18,345 bases of DNA, taken from NCBI GenBank assembly GCA_029934915.1, contig JAOZLI010000003.1, positions 12,857 through 31,201 on the forward strand. Reading direction: 5' to 3'. The DNA comes from Desulfocapsa sp. (GTDB lineage Bacteria > Desulfobacterota > Desulfobulbia > Desulfobulbales > Desulfocapsaceae). Position numbers and translations under genes: made by a program. The notes below the pieces were generated by a model that was not told the origin of the DNA, did not search any database, and saw nothing but the letters and a program-made list of their open reading frames with translations. This document shows positions 14,287-18,345 of this stretch, piece by piece (the first letter of the stretch is position 1; the number at the start of each line of letters is the position of its first letter).

Positions 14287-15753
14287 ATGTTCTACCGCTC
14301 ACTCAAAATAACGCTCTCAGTAATCTGGTTAATCCTGATCGTCGTCCTCGTCCGTCGCGACATCCTGATTCCTGAGATGCAGACCAGTGAAGACATCCTA
14401 CTATTACAGGCACGGCAGGAAAACTATTACGGGATATGGTTTGGCAATGAACGTATTGGCTACGTGGTGGAGCGTTTGCAGCCTGATCCAGAAAATGAAA
14501 GTTTCTTCGTACTCGAACAGCAAGGTACACTCAACCTGAAGGTTACCAACACCATCCAGCCTATCACTATGCACCTTACAGGTCATCTTGATGGACAAAT
14601 GCACCTTCAGGACTTTTCTTTTACCTTTACATCTGCATTTTATCAGATGCAGGCCGAAGGCAAAGTGACTGGCAACAATATTGATTTCACCCTTGATACA
14701 GGTCAAACTGTTATCCGCGACACGGTATCCTTTAGCCAACGGCCACTCCTGCCACTCAACCAGCGGCCCTGGCTTAGAAAGCAGTTACCTAATCCCGGTG
14801 ATAAACGCAAAATATCTTTTTTTGACCCTCTTTCTCTCGAACCTCGTACCGCAACCATTGAATACCACGGCAAGGATAAGCAACTTATTCAGGGACGAGT
14901 ACATAATCTCCACCAGTATAGTGAACATTTTTCCGGGATGCGCACCCAATTCTTCACCGATGACAAGGGAAAGATCATTAAGGAAACGTCACCAGCCGGC
15001 TTTATTTTTCTGGCAGAACCAAAGTTTAAGGCCACTGATATCTCAAGATCTGGCGAAGAGCTGCTTCAGGCCGTTGCTGTTCCCTTTACAGGTAATTTAC
15101 CAAAAACAGATGCCAAGAGTGTTCGTTACAAACTTACTCTTCCCGAAGGAGTTTTATTTGATTTACATGGTGGCAGACAACAGTTGCGTACAAATATTCT
15201 CACGCTGCAAAAAGAAATTTTTCCTGAGCAATCCGTACAAACAATTCAGAATTCCTGTGATGATCAAAAATCAATGCAGGCCAGTCGTTATATACAGGCC
15301 GACGATCCACTCATTCAAAAAACGGCCGCCGACATTACAGGATCCATTCAAGATCCGGCAAAACAGGTCAGACTCCTGTCCGAATTTGTTTTCAATACCC
15401 TGGAAAAACGCCCGGTGCTTGGACTCCCTGACGCCCTCACCTCACTACAGGCCAGGAAAGGCGACTGTAACGAGCACGCAGCTCTCTTTGCTGCTCTTGC
15501 CAGAGCGTCTGGAATACCAACACAAATCGCAACCGGAGTCACCATGCATCGCAACAAGTTTTATTACCACGCCTGGAACGAGGTTTGCCTGAACGGGATA
15601 TGGTACAGTCTGGACACCACCACCAATCAGATACCTGCAGATATAATGCATATTCGTTTTGGCCTGGGTGACATGGACCAGCAGCTTAAGATTGGGAGTT
15701 TGATTGGAAAACTTCGAATTGAGGTTCTTCATTCAACAAACTATGTGGACTAA
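14287..15753 (+). CDS. Membrane-anchored transglutaminase-like protein
   Basis: The product has 488 residues. One N-terminal hydrophobic helix (about 7-22) acts as anchor or uncleaved signal, so the rest should face the periplasm. A mostly beta-strand region with no recognisable motif covers about 45-330. The C-terminal transglutaminase-like domain (about 335-450) has the full Cys-His-Asp triad: C394 in 'KGDCNEHAALFAALAR', H428 in 'YYHAWNEV' and D443 in 'WYSLDTT'. Bacterial members are cysteine proteases or amidases or act in protein cross-linking; the substrate here is unknown. The start at 14287 has no clear ribosome binding site. The ABC exporter genes follow 81 bp downstream in the same direction and may share its transcript. 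Confidence 0.9.
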   Translation: MFYRSLKITLSVIWLILIVVLVRRDILIPEMQTSEDILLLQARQENYYGIWFGNERIGYVVERLQPDPENESFFVLEQQGTLNLKVTNTIQPITMHLTGHLDGQMHLQDFSFTFTSAFYQMQAEGKVTGNNIDFTLDTGQTVIRDTVSFSQRPLLPLNQRPWLRKQLPNPGDKRKISFFDPLSLEPRTATIEYHGKDKQLIQGRVHNLHQYSEHFSGMRTQFFTDDKGKIIKETSPAGFIFLAEPKFKATDISRSGEELLQAVAVPFTGNLPKTDAKSVRYKLTLPEGVLFDLHGGRQQLRTNILTLQKEIFPEQSVQTIQNSCDDQKSMQASRYIQADDPLIQKTAADITGSIQDPAKQVRLLSEFVFNTLEKRPVLGLPDALTSLQARKGDCNEHAALFAALARASGIPTQIATGVTMHRNKFYYHAWNEVCLNGIWYSLDTTTNQIPADIMHIRFGLGDMDQQLKIGSLIGKLRIEVLHSTNYVD

Positions 15754-15768
15754 AAGTCATTGTAAGCC

Positions 15769-15788
15769 AGCTTAACCATGTTTAAGCT
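15769..15788. repeat. Short hairpin between the transglutaminase and ABC genes
   Basis: AGCTTAA (15769-15775) and TTAAGCT (15782-15788) form a perfect 7-bp stem with a 6-nt loop, and no T-run follows. It might be a weak attenuator or an operator. Confidence 0.35.
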
Positions 15789-15834
15789 CCGTGGGTAGGT
15801 TGTCAATTCGAAGACTAAGAACAAACAGTTAATT

Positions 15835-16605
15835 ATGGAATCAATCCTTAAAATAGAAAATCTGAACAAAAACTTTGGTACCTTTGCCGCCGTCGACGAC
15901 ATCAGCCTGGAAGTTCAAGCTGGAGAAATTTTCGGTTTTCTGGGCCCTAATGGCGCGGGTAAAACCACCACCATCAAGATGCTGGCAGGCCTTCTTCTGC
16001 CAGACAGTGGCCGGATTACTATAAATGGCAACATCCTGTCCGAGAACCCTCTGGCCTGCAAAAGTGACACCGGATACATCCCTGATCGCCCCTGGCTCTT
16101 TGAAAAGCTCACCGGCATGGAATATTTGCAATTTGTAGCCAGCCTCTACACTCTGCCTGAGGAGACCTTTCTCACGAACAGTACGCATTACCTTGGCCTT
16201 TTTGACCTCCAGGACTGGCAGCACCACCTTATTGAGGGATACTCACACGGCATGCGTCAGAAACTCATCATGACCTCAGTTATGATGCTTGACCAGCCGC
16301 TGCTGATTATTGACGAGCCCATGGTGGGACTTGATCCAAAAGCAGCGCGCATTGTCAAAGAACTTTTCAAACAAAAGGCAGCCCAGGGAACCACGATTTT
16401 TCTTTCCACCCATTCCCTTGAAATTGCGGAAGAACTCTGTGACAAAATAGCCATAATCACCAATGGCAAATTGCATATCATGGGTACCATGGACACGCTG
16501 CGTAAAAAAGCAGGAAAAGAAGACTCTGATCTTGAAGAAATATTTCTGCAGCTGACCGGTGCCTGGGAAATGCAATCCGTCATTCAGGCCTTAAAAGAAC
16601 AATAA
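15835..16605 (+). CDS. ABC-2 type exporter, ATP-binding subunit
   Basis: The product has 256 residues. Walker A is GPNGAGKT (37-44), the signature is YSHGM (136-140, a variant of LSGGQ), Walker B is LLIIDEP (156-162), and the switch His is in 'LSTHS' (H193). At the Q-loop the sequence reads 'YIPDRPWLFEKLTG', with Asp84 where Gln is usual. The C-terminal extension (about 215-256) is typical of ABC-2 ATPases of the CcmA/YxlF type. It pairs with the permease gene 10 bp downstream and would energise export of an unknown compound across the inner membrane. No strong ribosome binding site is seen before 15835. Confidence 0.93.
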   Translation: MESILKIENLNKNFGTFAAVDDISLEVQAGEIFGFLGPNGAGKTTTIKMLAGLLLPDSGRITINGNILSENPLACKSDTGYIPDRPWLFEKLTGMEYLQFVASLYTLPEETFLTNSTHYLGLFDLQDWQHHLIEGYSHGMRQKLIMTSVMMLDQPLLIIDEPMVGLDPKAARIVKELFKQKAAQGTTIFLSTHSLEIAEELCDKIAIITNGKLHIMGTMDTLRKKAGKEDSDLEEIFLQLTGAWEMQSVIQALKEQ

Positions 16606-16615
16606 AGAGTCAACT

Positions 16616-18268
16616 ATGAAAACACTCTTTTTCCCTTTAGCCTGCAGTATGCGCAACCGTTTTTTTCCTGGCGGCAGGCCGTCTCTCAGAACCAGCGCCA
16701 TACTCATCTTTGGTCTGCTTATCTTTATAGCTTTGTATTTAGTCAGCTTAAAAGCCGTCGGGTACTTCCACGCGCAGAATGAGCTTGGGATAATCCTCAG
16801 TTTGAAGATATTCCAGATGGCCTGGATGATCATGTTTACCATGCTCATTTTTTCCACCATGGTCTCCAGTATATCAGCTCTGTTTCTCTCCAATGACAAT
16901 GAGATTCTCTGTGCAGCCCCTGTTTCTTCTGCCAGGCTGTATTGGCTGCGTTTTGTTTCCAACATCCTGTATACGTCCTGGATGATGCTTATCTTTTCTC
17001 TGCCTATTTTCGGTGCCTACGGTACTATTTTCAATGCAGGTCCTCTGTACTGGCCCCTTATGCTGCTTTCTGTATTTGCTACAGCCACCATGGCTGCTGG
17101 TATTGGCCTGGCGTTGACCATCTTTCTGGTCAACGTCTTTCCAGCAAAACGAACAAAAGATATAGTGGTCTACCTCTCCCTGTTATTTGGTATTCTACTC
17201 TATCTTGTCATTCGTCTGATCAAACCCGAAAACCTCGCAGATCCTGATAAATTTCCTGATTTTCTCGAATATCTCTCTGCCATGCAGGCACCTGCCGCCC
17301 CCCTGCTTCCTCCATCCTGGCCATCAAACCTGCTCAGTCAGTATTTGCTGGATGGACATACCGACATCCTCTTAACATTCCTGTTGATACTGACTCCGTG
17401 TATCCTCTATTTTGGTGGAGAATGGATAATGAAACGCTGGTTTTTCATAGGGTATTCCAAGGCCCAGGAGTCCTTTGGTGGATTCCACAGTTTTAGAGCA
17501 AAAACATACCACCCCTCACCAATACGCTGGTTTTTTCGCCGTGAACGCCATCTCTTCTTACGTGATTCTTCTGAATGGTCACAACTTTTTCTTGTGGGAG
17601 CATTAATGGTTGTGTATCTCTATAATTTTAAGGCACTTCCCCTTGATCGATCTCCCATGCCTGTTGAATACATCCAGAACCTGATAAGCTATGCAAATAT
17701 TGGCCTGACGGGTTTTGTGGTAGCCTCACTTTCCGCTCGTTTTGTGTACCCATCCATTGGCAGTGAAGGTAGTGGATTTGCACTTATCCTGACATCTCCG
17801 CTCAGTACGGCTCGTTATATGCTCTATAAATATCTTTTTTATGTAATTCCTTTTTCCTTCCTGGCACTGATTCTACTACTAACCAGTAATCATCTCCTTC
17901 ATATAACAGGGCCGATGCAATGGATTTCCGTCGGAACTGGCCTGATCATTACCTGGAGTGTAGTAGCTTTAGCTCTTGGCTTTGGGGCACTATATGCGGA
18001 TTTCAAGGCAGAAAATCGGGCAGCAGTACAGGGCGGTTTTGGGGCAATTTTATTTCTTTTTTCTGCCATAAGCTTCGAGCTGGTCATTATCGGAATCGGC
18101 AGTGCCCCGGCCTATAAACTTGTACGGAGCGTAGTCAAAACAGGAGATGCACCTGTAATACTCACCATCAGTACAATACTTATGCTGTTAATAATGTTGT
18201 CAGGCGCTTTTGCCATATCTCTCTGGTGCGTTAAAAAGGGTATCGCTCACCTGGATTCTGGTTGCTAG
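16616..18268 (+). CDS. ABC-2 type exporter, large permease subunit
   Basis: The product has 550 residues with roughly a dozen hydrophobic helices, arranged in two sets around a hydrophilic middle part (about 275-315). The segment 'LFLSNDNEILCAAPVS' (about 89-104) resembles the conserved cytoplasmic motif of a 'putative ABC exporter' group of large, unpaired permeases. This one is about twice the length of a simple ABC-2 permease. That fits one polypeptide doing the work of two half-permeases (inference). AAAGAG lies before the ATG at 16616. The substrate is unknown. Confidence 0.88.
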   Translation: MKTLFFPLACSMRNRFFPGGRPSLRTSAILIFGLLIFIALYLVSLKAVGYFHAQNELGIILSLKIFQMAWMIMFTMLIFSTMVSSISALFLSNDNEILCAAPVSSARLYWLRFVSNILYTSWMMLIFSLPIFGAYGTIFNAGPLYWPLMLLSVFATATMAAGIGLALTIFLVNVFPAKRTKDIVVYLSLLFGILLYLVIRLIKPENLADPDKFPDFLEYLSAMQAPAAPLLPPSWPSNLLSQYLLDGHTDILLTFLLILTPCILYFGGEWIMKRWFFIGYSKAQESFGGFHSFRAKTYHPSPIRWFFRRERHLFLRDSSEWSQLFLVGALMVVYLYNFKALPLDRSPMPVEYIQNLISYANIGLTGFVVASLSARFVYPSIGSEGSGFALILTSPLSTARYMLYKYLFYVIPFSFLALILLLTSNHLLHITGPMQWISVGTGLIITWSVVALALGFGALYADFKAENRAAVQGGFGAILFLFSAISFELVIIGIGSAPAYKLVRSVVKTGDAPVILTISTILMLLIMLSGAFAISLWCVKKGIAHLDSGC

Positions 18269-18330
18269 GGCTGCCCTTTACCCATAAGTAAAAGCTGAAC
18301 AAAATATTCCGTGCAGGGTATGATTTCAGC

Positions 18331-18345
18331 ATGGAAACACAAAAC
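18331..18345 (+). CDS. Possible start of a further gene, cut by the window end
   Basis: An ATG at 18331 (METQN...) follows an AGGG at 18315-18318 by 12 bases. A second ATG at 18320 is in another frame. Only five codons are visible, so nothing can be said of the product. Confidence 0.2.

Noticed and set aside
14681..15592. 303-codon plus-strand open frame within the transglutaminase-like gene
   Set aside because: It lies in another frame of a gene with an intact Cys-His-Asp triad, has no ribosome binding site, and its composition is unlike a folded protein.
18269..18300. Possible terminator after the permease gene (AGGG-CTG-CCCT)
   Set aside because: The stem is only 4 bp with a 3-nt loop and no T-run follows.

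Overview
The window is about 18.3 kb of bacterial chromosome, roughly 43% GC by eye, from a Gram-negative (diderm) organism. The Tol-Pal type envelope locus, the TonB/TolA C-terminal domain and the style of the HEAT, HD-GYP and small cupin proteins suggest a sulfate- or sulfur-metabolising member of Desulfobacterota, perhaps Desulfobulbales. That placement is inferred from protein style, because no rRNA or other taxonomic marker is present. No prophage, CRISPR array, tRNA or rRNA is visible.

Region 1 (1-2227, + strand) is the 3' end of a tightly packed lipid or polyene-type cluster. It holds the C-terminal part of a phytoene-desaturase-like FAD oxidoreductase, a FabG-like ketoreductase and a FabZ-like dehydratase. 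These are followed by a small two-CxxC zinc-ribbon reading frame that starts by GTGA overlap and is interrupted by an in-frame UGA. A 126-bp imperfect palindrome ends the region.

Region 2 (2383-7902, + strand) is a Tol locus behind a good sigma70-type promoter: tolQ, tolR, tolA, a 108-bp palindromic element, tolB, a CpoB/YbgF-like TPR protein that carries its own lipoprotein signal, and tlyA (rRNA 2'-O-methyltransferase family). No pal gene lies between tolB and cpoB, where it is usually found.

Region 3 (8042-12103, + strand) starts with a 147-bp MITE-like element that has perfect 20-bp inverted ends and may carry a promoter. A pair of adjacent genes follows, a HEAT-repeat protein and an HD-GYP domain protein. 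The two proteins share a homologous N-terminal domain of about 105 residues that I cannot name, so they are probably related signalling partners. Behind them lies a stretch with coding-like patches in three frames, probably a decayed gene.

Region 4 (12130-14053, - strand) reads cupin, Ste24/CAAX-type M48 membrane protease, a possible 13-residue leader peptide, and a 61-residue acidic protein of unknown function. An 80-nt inverted structure sits over the 3' end of the protease gene.

Region 5 (14287-18268, + strand) has a membrane-anchored transglutaminase-like protein followed by a two-gene ABC-2 type exporter (ATPase and permease). The window ends within 15 bases of a possible next start codon.

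The most noteworthy items are the UGA-interrupted zinc ribbon, the unnamed domain shared by the HEAT and HD-GYP pair, the Tol locus with a lipoprotein CpoB but no Pal, the MITE with a possible promoter, and the leader-peptide arrangement before the 61-residue gene.
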